Origin: Catenuloplanes indicus
GTDB lineage: Bacteria > Actinomycetota > Actinomycetes > Mycobacteriales > Micromonosporaceae
Assembly (NCBI RefSeq): GCF_030813715.1
Contig: NZ_JAUSUZ010000001.1
Coordinates: 8,352,501-8,416,500, forward strand
Direction of reading: 5' to 3'
Length of the DNA: 64,000 bases
Every line of letters starts with the position of its first letter. The stretch's first letter is position 1. The notes beneath the pieces were generated by a model. That model worked only from the letters and a program-made list of their open reading frames with translations. It was not told where the DNA came from and made no database searches. Of this stretch, positions 43,253 through 51,846 are shown one piece after another. Made by a program: the position numbers and the translations under genes.

Positions 43253-43705
43253 TCAGAGCCTACGCACGGCGACGGTCTCCCCGTCGGCGACTTCGCCGGT
43301 CGGGACGAATCCGAGCCCGCGGTAGAACGGGGCGGGGCCGCCGTCGCGCGGCACGTAGGTCACGTAGAAGTCGATGGTGCCGCGGGCGCGCAGCTCCGCG
43401 CAGGCCGCCTCGACCGCGAACGTGCCGTACCCCCGGCCCTGCTCTTTCCCGGCGATGTTGAGCCGCCACAGGCCGGAGCGCCGGTCGGTGTCGTCCGGGT
43501 CCTTCCACGGCAGGTCCACGAACGCCATCAGGAAGCCGACCAGCCGGTCACCGTCGTAGACCAGCCGGGGCCAGGCGTGCTCGCCGTACACGTACGCCTC
43601 CGCGAGCGAATGCTCGACGGACGCCACGAGATCCTTCTGGTCCTCGCGGACGGACAGCTTCAGCGCCGCCTCGTAGTTCTTCGGCGTCACCCGTTCCAAG
43701 CGCAT
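43253..43705 (-). CDS. GNAT-family N-acetyltransferase
   Basis: The 150-residue protein has the GNAT core: MRLERVTPKNYEAALKL, LVGFLMAFVDLP, WRLNIAGKEQGRGYGTFAVEA (the Q-x-x-G-x-G/A acetyl-CoA loop) and FYRGLGFVPTGEV at the end. It is likely an amine or small-molecule acetyltransferase of unknown substrate. It is the first gene of the two-gene operon with the pentapeptide/DinB gene. Confidence 0.9.
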   Translation of the reverse strand: MRLERVTPKNYEAALKLSVREDQKDLVASVEHSLAEAYVYGEHAWPRLVYDGDRLVGFLMAFVDLPWKDPDDTDRRSGLWRLNIAGKEQGRGYGTFAVEAACAELRARGTIDFYVTYVPRDGGPAPFYRGLGFVPTGEVADGETVAVRRL

Positions 43706-43746
43706 GTCCGCAGGATAGGCGTCAGGGATGAGCGATTTTTGAGTCC

Positions 43747-43950
43747 TTACCGAGCGCCTGTGCCGGCAGCTCCCGCACGCACGCGCTCGCTCGCGGCCGA
43801 GTAGTAGATGAACGTGCCCTGCCGCCGCGACGTGACCAGCCGGGACATGCGCCGCTTCGCCAGGAGCTGGCTGACCGCGGCCGGCGACGTGCCGGCCAGC
43901 TCGGCCAGGCAGGCGACCGACGATTCGCCCCGCATCAGCGCCCACCGCAC
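43747..43950 (-). pseudogene. truncated ArsR-type winged helix
   Basis: From a GTG at 43950 the frame reads VRWALMRGESSVACLAELAG, TSPAAVSQLLAKRRMSRLVT and RRQGTFIYYSAASERV. This is the core helix-turn-helix and wing of an ArsR repressor. The expected first helices (the DPTRLRIL part) are missing; upstream DNA is an Ala/Pro-coding, repeat-like GC tract. No ribosome binding site fits. Either only the C-terminal two thirds survive, or the N-terminus has been overwritten by low-complexity sequence. Confidence 0.5.
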
Positions 43951-44103
43951 CTTGACGCCGGTCGGCGCGGCTGCTGCCGGTGCGGCGGTCGCTGCCGGTG
44001 CCGCGGCGCGTGGGCCGGTGGCGGCGGAGGAGCTGCCGGCGGCGCTCGCGATCGCCGTCCGGGAGGCCGAGGGCCGCAACGCACGTTCCCGTAGCCTGGC
44101 GGC

Positions 44104-44331
44104 GTGAGTGACGGGAAGCTGACCGGCGACGAACCCCTGGCCGACGGCATGCGTGTCTTCGTGCGACTGCGCCGGGACTGCACGGTCACCGACGCGGACC
44201 GCCTGCTGGCCACGGCGTGCCGCATCTACCGCGAACAGAACCCGGACGCGACCGACGCGGACGCCGCGGCCTTCGTGACCGGTGCCGCCGACCCGCTGTG
44301 CACGGTGCTGGAAGCCGCCGGGCGCGAGTAG
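44104..44331 (+). CDS. small hypothetical protein
   Basis: A 75-residue acidic helical protein from GTG 44104 (SDGKLTGDEPLADGMRVFVR at the start, RLLATACRIYREQNPDATD in the middle). Its reading pattern and codon bias look genuine, but no family is recognised. Its stop coincides with the broken end of the Ntn-hydrolase remnant on the other strand. Confidence 0.5.
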   Translation: MSDGKLTGDEPLADGMRVFVRLRRDCTVTDADRLLATACRIYREQNPDATDADAAAFVTGAADPLCTVLEAAGRE

Positions 44332-44498
44332 CGGAGCAGCTGACCCATCCGGTAGCTGGTCGTGAAGCCCACCAGGTACGGCCCGACCTGGAACACCGTG
44401 GAATCGGAGCGGACCGCGACGTGCCAGCCGTCGCTGCCGGCCGAGTCGCCGCCGATGGTGACGGTCCGCTCGTCCGTGATCCCGACGATGCACGTCAT
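44332..44498 (-). pseudogene. N-terminal fragment of a proteasome-like Ntn hydrolase
   Basis: ATG 44498 begins TCIVGITDERTVTIGGDSAG, SDGWHVAVRSDSTVFQVGPY and LVGFTTSYRMGQLLRYS. This is the recognisable start of small stand-alone proteasome-beta-like proteins, which normally run to ~180-200 residues. After ~56 residues the frame enters the opposite-strand gene and loses all character. The rest of the gene is missing, so this is a truncated remnant. Confidence 0.6.
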
Positions 44499-44583
44499 GC
44501 TGTCACTCTCCATGGCCGGGCGATGTCGTACCCGAATCGTATGATCCTGCGCGACACCGGCCGCTGGACCACGGGAGAACGCC

Positions 44584-45459
44584 ATGAGCACGCTCATCGA
44601 CCTGCTGCACGAGGACGGCTCGTGGCGGTGCACGCTGGTTGAGGGCATGGTCGACGAGGCGGTGTTCCGGCTCGAACCGGGGACCGCGCCGGCACGCCGG
44701 GACCTGGCCGCCCGGCTGCTGGACGGGCGGGATCCGGGCCGGCTGGCCGATCCCGAGCAGTGGGAGGCGGTGCTGATCGAGGCGTTGCTGGCCGACCCCG
44801 TCGTGGCGCGGCTGCGGGTGCTGCGGCTGCACCTCACCGACTACCACCACTCCGCGGCCGCCGCCGCGCGGGCGCTCGCCGGGAGCGTGCGCACCCACCT
44901 CGAAGAGCTCTATCTCGGGTACGACTTCACATACCTGCTGGAGCACAGCCGCACGTCGACCGGCGGCCGGATCGAGCCGGAGAGCCGGCTGCACGACGGC
45001 TTCACGCACGACGCCGAGGCCGGCATGTGGGAGGCGCTGCCCGCGCTGCGGACGCTGACCGCCGAGGGCGCGTTCCTGTTCGACCGGATCGGCGGCGACT
45101 CGCTGACCGAGGCGCGGCTGCGCGGCGCCGTGCTGTGCGACGGCGGTGTGTTCCCGGCGTCGGCACCGGCCCTGGTCCGGCTGGCCGTCGAGCTCGGCAC
45201 GGACGTGTACGGCGTGGCCTGCCCCGTCGACCAGCTGGAGAACGAGCTGACCCCCACGGCCATGCCGAACCTGCGCCACCTCGACCTGGGCGAGGCCGAG
45301 TTCGACGGGACCGATCTCGAGGTGCTCGAGGTGCTCGCCGGGTCGCCGCTGCTGCCGCAGCTGGAGAGCCTGGTCGTGCGGTCGCTGGAGGCCGACGAGG
45401 AGGCGGTGGCCGCGCTCATGCCCGCCTTCGCCCACCTGAACCTGTCCGTCGCGCACTGA
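44584..45459 (+). CDS. leucine-rich-repeat-like protein
   Basis: The 291-residue soluble protein contains spaced Leu-rich segments (LRVLRLHLTDY, LEELYLGYDF, LRTLTAEGAFLF, LVRLAVELG, LRHLDLGEAEFDG, LESLVVRSLEADE) reminiscent of bacterial LRR proteins such as the STM4015 type. It has no signal peptide. Such proteins probably mediate protein contacts; no partner is evident. ATG 44584 follows GGAGAACGCC. Confidence 0.7.
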   Translation: MSTLIDLLHEDGSWRCTLVEGMVDEAVFRLEPGTAPARRDLAARLLDGRDPGRLADPEQWEAVLIEALLADPVVARLRVLRLHLTDYHHSAAAAARALAGSVRTHLEELYLGYDFTYLLEHSRTSTGGRIEPESRLHDGFTHDAEAGMWEALPALRTLTAEGAFLFDRIGGDSLTEARLRGAVLCDGGVFPASAPALVRLAVELGTDVYGVACPVDQLENELTPTAMPNLRHLDLGEAEFDGTDLEVLEVLAGSPLLPQLESLVVRSLEADEEAVAALMPAFAHLNLSVAH

Positions 45460-45460
45460 G

Positions 45461-45766
45461 TCAGCGGCAGCCCGGGTCCATGGCGTACACGTCGTAGTCG
45501 CCGTTCGTGTCCCCGGCGGCGAGGGCGGCGGCGGTGTGGAAGACGACCGAGGCACCGTCCGGCGTGAGCCGCGGACCGTACCCGTAGCCGCCGTAGCCGT
45601 TGCCGGTCAGGCGCGTGGTGGTGCCGGCGACCCGGTCCCGGACGAAGATATCGTAGCTGGCGTTCGTGTCGCCGGGTACGAGCGTGGTCGCGCCGGACGC
45701 CCAGACGACGCACCGGCCGCTGAGCCCGATCGCCGGGTCGCGGCTCTCGTACGCTGTCGTCCCCAC
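45461..45766 (-). pseudogene. C-terminal fragment of a secreted beta-propeller protein
   Basis: About 101 codons read two WD40/PD40-like blades (LVPGDTNASYDIFVRDRVAG, TTTRLTGNGYG, LAAGDTNGDYDVYAMDPGC). Full-length actinomycete relatives have a signal peptide and six to eight blades. The GTG at 45766 is only the first in-frame start of a fragment; further upstream codons (GGTGVGTT) continue the family pattern until the frame fails. It is a remnant rather than a functional protein. Confidence 0.55.
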
Positions 45767-45816
45767 TCCGGTGCCGCCGTGTGGGGGGTGGCCGTCGGCT
45801 GAGGGGGGAATGGATC

Positions 45817-46245
45817 GTGCTCGGGATCGCCGGACAGATACTGCTCGGGCTGGCGCTGATCGGTGCTGGGATCGGGCATCTCACGGTGCTGCGTGCGGAG
45901 TTCCAGGCGCAGGTGCCGTCGTGGGTTCCGCTGGACGCGGACTTCGTGGTGGTCGCGTCCGGGGTGGTGGAGGTCGTGCTCGGGCTGGCGCTGCTGCTCG
46001 CCTGGCGGCAGCCGGTGCGTGGCCTGGTCGGGGCGGTCGTAGCGGCGTTCTTCGTGGTGATTTTTCCGGGTAACGTCGCGCAGTTCACCGAGCAGCGGGA
46101 CGCGTTCGGGCTGGAGTCCGACCTTGCCCGTGGGGTCCGGCTGCTCTTCCAGCCGCTGCTGGTCGTCTGGGCGCTCGCCGCGACCGGCGCGATTCCCGTG
46201 CTCCGCACGCTTCTCCAGCGAAGCCGGCGTTCCCGGCGTTCCTAG
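45817..46245 (+). CDS. DoxX-like membrane protein
   Basis: The 142-residue protein has four membrane helices (VLGIAGQILLGLALIGAGIGHL; FVVVASGVVEVVLGLALLL; GLVGAVVAAFFVVIF; LFQPLLVVWALAATG) and the GNVAQF loop typical of DoxX-family proteins. DoxX relatives interact with quinones or oxidative-stress complexes, but the role of this one is not known. GTG 45817 with GAGGGGGG upstream is preferred to GTG 45781. Confidence 0.8.
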   Translation: MLGIAGQILLGLALIGAGIGHLTVLRAEFQAQVPSWVPLDADFVVVASGVVEVVLGLALLLAWRQPVRGLVGAVVAAFFVVIFPGNVAQFTEQRDAFGLESDLARGVRLLFQPLLVVWALAATGAIPVLRTLLQRSRRSRRS

Positions 46246-46251
46246 CGGCGG

Positions 46252-46767
46252 TCAGCGGCGGCGTGCGGGAGCGGAGCGGGAGAAGTCGTAGTCGTCGGCG
46301 TCGAACGGGACGCCCTTGAGCGAGGCGATCGCGGAGAGAACCTTGATCTGGCCCTCGCGGCCGCCGCAGCGGTAGATGCCGTCCTGGTCGACGCTGCGTA
46401 CGTAGTCGTGGAAGAAGCCGGGCGCGACGAACAGGTTGTTGGCGACGTGCCAGAGCACCTCGGGCGCGGAGCGGAACGTGCCGCCCGGGTCGTCGATCAG
46501 GTCCACGACCAGCAGCGGCAGGTCGGGCGACGTCATGGTGACACTGTCGGCGAGCGCGACCATCGGGTGCGACGGGGACCGCGGCACCAGCTTGAGCGCG
46601 CGGGACGGGCTGACACCGGTGAACGCCGGGTCGTCCACGAACGTGAACGCGGCGCGGACCAGGTCGCCGCCGGGTGGCTCGGCGACGGCGCGGCACACCC
46701 GCGTCCACGCGTCCGAGTCGGTGAAGTCTGTGCGCACGACCAGCGTGCTCTCGGTCACAGGCAGCAT
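46252..46767 (-). CDS. uncharacterised protein (DUF6924-like)
   Basis: The 171-residue soluble protein begins TLVVRTDFTDSDAWTRVCRA and contains FTFVDDPAFTGVSP, LPLLVVDLID and VANNLFVAPGFFHDYV. I associate this pattern with DUF6924 from memory; the label is tentative. The basic C-terminus SRSAPARRR is not conserved-looking. It ends seven bases from the convergent DoxX gene. Confidence 0.7.
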   Translation of the reverse strand: MLPVTESTLVVRTDFTDSDAWTRVCRAVAEPPGGDLVRAAFTFVDDPAFTGVSPSRALKLVPRSPSHPMVALADSVTMTSPDLPLLVVDLIDDPGGTFRSAPEVLWHVANNLFVAPGFFHDYVRSVDQDGIYRCGGREGQIKVLSAIASLKGVPFDADDYDFSRSAPARRR

Positions 46768-46787
46768 GCCCTCACGCTAACAAGTGA

Positions 46788-47705
46788 TCAGCGGTCTTCC
46801 AGCCGAACGCGACTGATCAGCTCCGCGATCGCCTCGGCGTCGCCGGTGCCGAGGCCGTGCCGGGTGACGTTGAGCGCGCCGGCGGCGGCGCCGGTGCGCA
46901 GCGCCGCCTCGATGTCGCCGCCGCGGGCGAGCACGGAGGCGATACCGGCGGTCATCGAGTCGCCGGCGCCGCGGTGGTCGGCGACCTCGAGCGCGGGCGG
47001 CTCGACCGTGACCACGCGGTCGTCGAAGAGCGCGAGGCTGGGCGCGTGCGGACGGCTGATCAGCACGGTGCCGGCGCCCTCGCCGAGCACGCTGCGGCCG
47101 GCCTCGATCAGAGCCTTCTCGTCGTCGCCGGACGCGCGGCCCGCGTTCATCAGCTCCTCGTGGCTGACCTTGACGAACGCGGGCTTGCCCTGGAGGACCG
47201 CGGTGAGGTCGTCGCCGGACAGGTCCACGACCACGGTCACGCCGTTGTTGCCGAGGTCCGCGGCGAGCCGGCGGTAGATGTCCGGGTCGACGACGCCGGG
47301 TGCGGCCGACCCGCTGAGCACCGCGACCGGCGACCGCAGGCCCTCGGCCAGCGCGATCCCGTAGAGCGCGTCGATGTCGTGCCGGGTGAGCGGGACGCCG
47401 CCGTCCTCGGCGACCTCGTCGCGTTCGCCGCTGCGGCGGTCGTGCACGTACCAGCCGTTGCCCGACTCCCGTTTCACCGACCGTACATCGATGTTCTCGC
47501 CGCTGAGCCGGCCGCGCAGGACCTCACCGGTCTCGCCGCCCAAGGACACACACAATGTCACGGGTACGCCGAGCGACGCCACCATGCGTGACATCCAGAC
47601 GCCTTGGCCACCGGCGTGCACATGCAGCTCCGGCCGGTCCGCCCGTTCCTCGATCGTCACCGTCAGGATCGGTACGGCCGCGAACACCATCACTCGCGCA
47701 TCCAT
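46788..47705 (-). CDS. PfkB-family carbohydrate kinase (1-phosphofructokinase-like)
   Basis: The 305-residue kinase has VHAGGQGVWMSRMVASLG near residue 30 (PfkB signature 1 region), FVKVSHEEL, and the C-terminal signature DHRGAGDSMTAGIASVLARG with the catalytic Asp in GAGD. Closest in style are FruK/LacC-type kinases of phosphosugars, yet no fru PTS or aldolase gene is nearby, so the substrate is open. ATG 47705 is preferred to an in-frame ATG at 47738. Confidence 0.85.
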   Translation of the reverse strand: MDARVMVFAAVPILTVTIEERADRPELHVHAGGQGVWMSRMVASLGVPVTLCVSLGGETGEVLRGRLSGENIDVRSVKRESGNGWYVHDRRSGERDEVAEDGGVPLTRHDIDALYGIALAEGLRSPVAVLSGSAAPGVVDPDIYRRLAADLGNNGVTVVVDLSGDDLTAVLQGKPAFVKVSHEELMNAGRASGDDEKALIEAGRSVLGEGAGTVLISRPHAPSLALFDDRVVTVEPPALEVADHRGAGDSMTAGIASVLARGGDIEAALRTGAAAGALNVTRHGLGTGDAEAIAELISRVRLEDR

Positions 47706-47773
47706 GGCCCGGAAGTGCCCGGAATCCGGGCCGGTCACCCGTGGTAGTCGCTGTGAACTCGCTGAGCATTACC

Positions 47774-48202
47774 TCAGGCCGCGGCGGCCGCGCGGGCGGA
47801 GACGAACTCGTGCAGCCGCAGCCACTCGGTCTCCAGCACGGCGCCGTGCGCGCGGGCCACGTCGATCATGTCGCGCGCCCGGTCGAAGTCGCCGGCCAGG
47901 AACGCCGCGGTCGCGGCCGCGTTCGCCTGACCGCCCTGGGTGCGGCGCCGCGCGGACCACTCCTCGGCGGTGCGCACGACGTCCGGCAGGCCGTGCGTGG
48001 CGACGTGCGCCTCCAGCCAGGCCCGCTCCTCGTCGGTCGCGCCGGTGATCTCGCAGACGTACTTCAGCCAGCCACCGGCCACCTCCCGATAGCCCGGCGC
48101 CCACTGCTCCGTCGCCATCAGCAGCTGCTGCCGGCGTATCTTCGCGCGCCGCTGCTCCAGGTCGTCACCGAGCGCCGGAGCGTTCTCGACAGTCGCGGTC
48201 AT
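47774..48202 (-). CDS. hypothetical helical protein
   Basis: A 142-residue all-helical protein (RRAKIRRQQLLMATEQWAPG, WLKYVCEITGATDEERAWL, ARDMIDVARAHGA) ending in an Ala run. No membrane segment or known motif is seen. The Trp-rich first half and the amphipathic second half look like a small regulatory or scaffold protein. Codon usage supports coding. Confidence 0.65.
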   Translation of the reverse strand: MTATVENAPALGDDLEQRRAKIRRQQLLMATEQWAPGYREVAGGWLKYVCEITGATDEERAWLEAHVATHGLPDVVRTAEEWSARRRTQGGQANAAATAAFLAGDFDRARDMIDVARAHGAVLETEWLRLHEFVSARAAAAA

Positions 48203-48500
48203 ACCGATCCCCCTCGAAGATCAACGTCAGGGGCCCGGATTTCCCTGGCTGATCGGCCCTCATGCCCGGCGGACGGACACGAGCGGGTAACGATCGGTAC
48301 CGGGCGCCGAGTTCCGCGTGACCACGGGCCGGGTGGCCTGTGGCCCGCACGCCGTCGGTGTCGCACCGGCCCGCGTCGCGGCCCGGTGCGCCCCTGCGCG
48401 AAATCTCGGGATGAAGTCCTGGGCCGCTGCGTCTGGTGATCGTGTCCGCCGTGAGTCCGGAGCCTGTGTGATCAAACAGTGGAGCGAAAAGGAGGTCATT
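48203..48500. other. intergenic stretch left of the insertion sequence
   Basis: No gene is supported in these ~300 bases. A very good Shine-Dalgarno-like AAAAGGAGGTC at 48487-48497 immediately precedes the insertion point, suggesting that the element landed between a ribosome binding site and whatever it served. Confidence 0.45.
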
Positions 48501-49415
48501 GAGCCTTTTTCATCCTGGTGTGTGGCCTGCGTCGATGTGGTCGAGGACCAGGATGGCTTGGATGATGGTGGTGGTGCGGTGCGGGCTGCAGCGGAGTTTG
48601 GTCAGGATCTTCCATTGCTTCAGGGTGGCGTTGGCTTGTTCGCCGATGGCTCGTAGGCGGGCGTGTCCTTTATTGGCGGTTTTCTCTCCGGTCGATAGTT
48701 TGCGCCAGCGGCTGCCGCGGTAGGGGACGAGGACGTTGTCGGGGGCGCCGAGGTAGGCCTTGTCCGCGAGAACGGTGATGTTCGCGCTGGCCAGGGCGTC
48801 GATGATGCCGTGGGTGCGGGCGGCGGTGAGGTCGTGGGCGCCGCCGGGCAGGGCGGGTGAGGCCCATAGCCATGTGCCTTGTGGGCTGGCGATCGTTTGG
48901 GTGTTCATGCCGTGCCGGTGATGTTTTCCGGAGTAGTACGGTTTTTGGTCCGCGACCCGGTCGATGGGTATCAGGGTGCCATCGAGGATGACGTACGGGT
49001 ACCGGCGGATCCGGTCCATGGCGGTGGCCAGATCGGGTGCGGCGGCGGCGAGCAGGGCGATGGCTTCCTGGACGTAGCGCCAGGCGGTCGTGACCCCGAT
49101 ACCGAATCCGGCGGCCAGGCGGGTGTAGGTGTCCCCGTTACGCAGGTGCGCCAGGGCGAGAAGGGCCTGGTCGCGGGGTGTCAGCCGCCGCCACCGGGAT
49201 CGTTGCTGGTGGCGGTGGCGGCGGATATGGCCGGTGAGGTGGTTGAGGGTGCGGGTGGACAACGAGATCGTGGCGGGGTAAGACAGCACGGGCGAGGCTC
49301 CCTGGTCGGGGCATCGGATCTTGGTCGACTGCTGTCTTACCGGGAGCCTCGCACCTATCGATCTCCGGGGTCGTCATACCCGCTGCCACCTGCAAAGCCA
49401 GGATGAAAAAGGCTC
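48501..49415 (-). mobile_element. intact IS5-family insertion sequence (ISL2-like)
   Basis: A 915-bp element is bounded by perfect 18-bp terminal inverted repeats: GAGCCTTTTTCATCCTGG at 48501-48518 and its complement at 49398-49415. ATT flanks both ends (48498-48500 and 49416-49418), a 3-bp target duplication of the ANT type described for the ISL2 subgroup. It carries one uninterrupted transposase gene whose stop lies inside the left repeat. Perfect ends and an intact gene suggest a recent insertion. Confidence 0.92.
48510..49289 (-). CDS. IS5-family DDE transposase
   Basis: The 259-residue transposase has a helix-turn-helix N-terminal part (LTPRDQALLALAHLRNGDTY, LAAGFGIGVTTAWRYVQEA) and a DDE_4-type catalytic core. 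The acidic residues are D103 (ILDGTLIPID), D176 (LADKAYLG) and E217 (AIGEQANATLKQW). One gene, no frameshift signal. The start is GTG 49289. Base composition is slightly less G+C-rich than the host genes. Confidence 0.93.
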   Translation of the reverse strand: MLSYPATISLSTRTLNHLTGHIRRHRHQQRSRWRRLTPRDQALLALAHLRNGDTYTRLAAGFGIGVTTAWRYVQEAIALLAAAAPDLATAMDRIRRYPYVILDGTLIPIDRVADQKPYYSGKHHRHGMNTQTIASPQGTWLWASPALPGGAHDLTAARTHGIIDALASANITVLADKAYLGAPDNVLVPYRGSRWRKLSTGEKTANKGHARLRAIGEQANATLKQWKILTKLRCSPHRTTTIIQAILVLDHIDAGHTPG

Positions 49416-49556
49416 ATTCAACGAAGGGGCGGCCATGCGAGCACGGTCGGGTGGCCGCGTCAGGGCCGGGTGCGGTGAGCGTGATCCGGGAGATGGGCAA
49501 CAGGGCCGGAAGCATGCGGAACCCCGGCCGGGCCGGAAACCGGAGGCGGGAAACGG

Positions 49557-49593
49557 GAAGAGCAGGATCTTGAAGTTCAAGATCCTGCTCTTC
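49557..49593. terminator. 37-bp near-perfect palindrome, probable terminator of the MMPL gene
   Basis: Two perfect 18-base arms (GAAGAGCAGGATCTTGAA at 49557-49574, complement at 49576-49593) around one base. It lies 17 bases downstream of the MMPL stop on the minus strand and 142 bases from the insertion sequence. In RNA the loop must open by a few bases. It is among the longest stems in the window. Confidence 0.65.
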
Positions 49594-49610
49594 GTCGCCG
49601 TATCGAGCCG

Positions 49611-51821
49611 TCAGCGGGGTGCCGAGTCCTCCGCCGGGGCCGGGGCCGGTGTCGTCTCCGGGAGCTCGCTGATCGTGACCGGGGGAACCGTGCGCTCCAG
49701 TGCCGCGCCCTCCACGTCCAGCGTCGGGAGCCAGCGCAGCCAGGACGGGAGCCACCAGGCGGCGTGGCCGAGCAGGCTGAGCGCGGCCGGCACGGCGATC
49801 ATGCGGACGATGATGGCGTCGAAGAGGATGCCGACGGCCAGGGCGAACGCGATCGGCTTGATCGTGTCGTTGCCCTCCGGGACGAAACCGGCGAAGACCG
49901 CGAACATGATGGTCGCGGCCGCGACGACGACCGGGGCGGCCTGCTTGAAACCGGTGATCACGGCGTCCCGCGGCGTGGCGCCGTGCGCGTGAGCCTCGTG
50001 CATGCGGGAGACCAGGAAGACCTGGTAGTCCATGGCCAGGCCGAACAGGATGCCGATCACGATGATCGGGGCGAGGCTGAGCAGCGGCGCCTCGGTATCC
50101 GTGTTGACCAGCGCGTTCAGCCAGCCCCACTGGAACACCGCGGTGGTGGCGCCGAGCGCGGAGCCGATCGTGAGCAGGAAGCCGAGCACGCCGATCACCG
50201 GCACCAGCAGCGACCGGAACACCAGGATCAGCAGGATCAGCGCGAGGCCGACGACCAGCACCAGGTAGCGCGGCAGCGCCTCGTCGAGCTTCTCGGCCAC
50301 GTCCACGCTGACCGCGGTCTGGCCGGTCACGTAGATCTGCTCGTCGCCGGTCTCGTCGACCCGGTCGCGCAGCGTATGGACCAGCTGCTTGGTCTCCTCG
50401 CTGTCCGGTGCGGAGTCGGCGATGACGGTGACCAGCGCGGCCGCGTCGTCCGGGCGGGCGCCGCCGAGCGTCGCGAACGAGACGCCGTCGAGCGCCTGGA
50501 ACGACGCCGCGATCGCGGTGGCGCGGGCGGTCGCGTTCGCGCCGTCGACCAGCACGACCAGCGGGCCGGAGAAGCCGGGGCCGAACTTCTCGGCGATCAT
50601 CGCCTGAGCCCGCTCCTGCGTGCTGCCGGCCTGCGCGGGCTGGATCAGCGTGGTCTGCATGGAGAAGAACGGGATGGAGACGACGCCGAGCACGATCACG
50701 GCGGCGAGCAGGCTCAGCGTACGGAACCGGGTGACCGTGTTCGCCCAGCCGCGGTAGAACGGGCGGCCCTGCTCCTCCGGGTCGACCGCACCGGCGGCCC
50801 GCAGCTTGCGCGGCAGCGCACGCCGGCCCATGAAGCCGAGCACCGCGGGGACCAGCGTGATCGCGATCAGCACGGCTACCACGATGGTGGCGGCGGCAGC
50901 GATGCCCATCTCGGTCAGGAACGGGATGCCGGCGACCGCGAGACCGGCGAGCGCGATGACGACCGTGATGCCGGCCGTGACGACCGCGGAACCGGCGGTG
51001 CCGACCGCCATCGCGGTCGCGTTCTCCGGGTCGCGGCCGTGCAGCAGCTCGTGCCGGTAGCGGGTGACGATGAACAGCGTGTAGTCGATGCCGACCGCGA
51101 GGCCGAGCATGACCGCGAGGATCGGCGTGGTCGACTGCAGGTCGACGAAGCCGCTGAGGGTGGTGATGCCGAGCGCGCCGATGCCGACGCCGACGATCGC
51201 GGTGAGCAGGTTCATCCCGGCCGCGACCAGCGAGCCGTAGGTGATCGCCAGCACGATCAGCGCGACCACCACGCCGACCGCCTCGGCCGGGCCGCCGATG
51301 TCCGAGCCGGGCTCCATGCTGGCCTCGCCGCTGACCTCGGTGTTCAGGCCGCCGTCGCGCGCCTCGGCGACCGTGTCGAGCAGGGCCTCGCGCTGCTCCG
51401 CGGTGATCTCCGGCGCGGGCGTGCCGTAGGTGACCGTGCTGTACGCCGCGCTCTGGTCCGGCGCCACCGTGGGCCGCTGCGGGTCGAGCGGGTTGCTGGC
51501 GGACTCCACACCGGGCAGCGCGCCGAGCTTCTGCACGTACGCGGTGATCTCCGCGGCCACGGCCGGGTCGCTGACCTTGGCGCCGTCCGGCGCCGCGATC
51601 ACCACCTGTGCGGTGCCGCCGGAGCCGCCGCCGAAGCGCTCGTCGATCAGGTCGAGCGCGGTGGTCGACTCCTGGCCGGGGATGCTGAACGACGTGGCCA
51701 TGGTGCCGGACAGCGTGGCCGCGCCGACCCCGGTGCCGACGAAGACCAGCAGCCAGACGATGGTGACCGCCCATCGGTGCCGGAACGAGCCCAGCCCGAG
51801 GCGATGCAGGAAGGTTGCCAT
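49611..51821 (-). CDS. MMPL-family RND transporter
   Basis: The 736-residue protein has two similar halves, each with a large extracytoplasmic loop and about six membrane helices. Typical stretches are RHRWAVTIVWLLVFVGTGVG, MLGLAVGIDYTLFIVTRYRHE (GxxxDY proton-relay motif of the first half) and IGILFGLAMDYQVFLVSRMHE (second half). MMPL proteins export lipids or hydrophobic compounds. It lies 25 bases downstream of a TetR repressor gene on the same strand and is probably controlled by it; this fits a drug- or lipid-efflux unit. The Pro-rich tail is cytoplasmic. Confidence 0.93.
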   Translation of the reverse strand: MATFLHRLGLGSFRHRWAVTIVWLLVFVGTGVGAATLSGTMATSFSIPGQESTTALDLIDERFGGGSGGTAQVVIAAPDGAKVSDPAVAAEITAYVQKLGALPGVESASNPLDPQRPTVAPDQSAAYSTVTYGTPAPEITAEQREALLDTVAEARDGGLNTEVSGEASMEPGSDIGGPAEAVGVVVALIVLAITYGSLVAAGMNLLTAIVGVGIGALGITTLSGFVDLQSTTPILAVMLGLAVGIDYTLFIVTRYRHELLHGRDPENATAMAVGTAGSAVVTAGITVVIALAGLAVAGIPFLTEMGIAAAATIVVAVLIAITLVPAVLGFMGRRALPRKLRAAGAVDPEEQGRPFYRGWANTVTRFRTLSLLAAVIVLGVVSIPFFSMQTTLIQPAQAGSTQERAQAMIAEKFGPGFSGPLVVLVDGANATARATAIAASFQALDGVSFATLGGARPDDAAALVTVIADSAPDSEETKQLVHTLRDRVDETGDEQIYVTGQTAVSVDVAEKLDEALPRYLVLVVGLALILLILVFRSLLVPVIGVLGFLLTIGSALGATTAVFQWGWLNALVNTDTEAPLLSLAPIIVIGILFGLAMDYQVFLVSRMHEAHAHGATPRDAVITGFKQAAPVVVAAATIMFAVFAGFVPEGNDTIKPIAFALAVGILFDAIIVRMIAVPAALSLLGHAAWWLPSWLRWLPTLDVEGAALERTVPPVTISELPETTPAPAPAEDSAPR

Positions 51822-51846
51822 GCCGAATGGTTCCTCTCGGTGGTCT

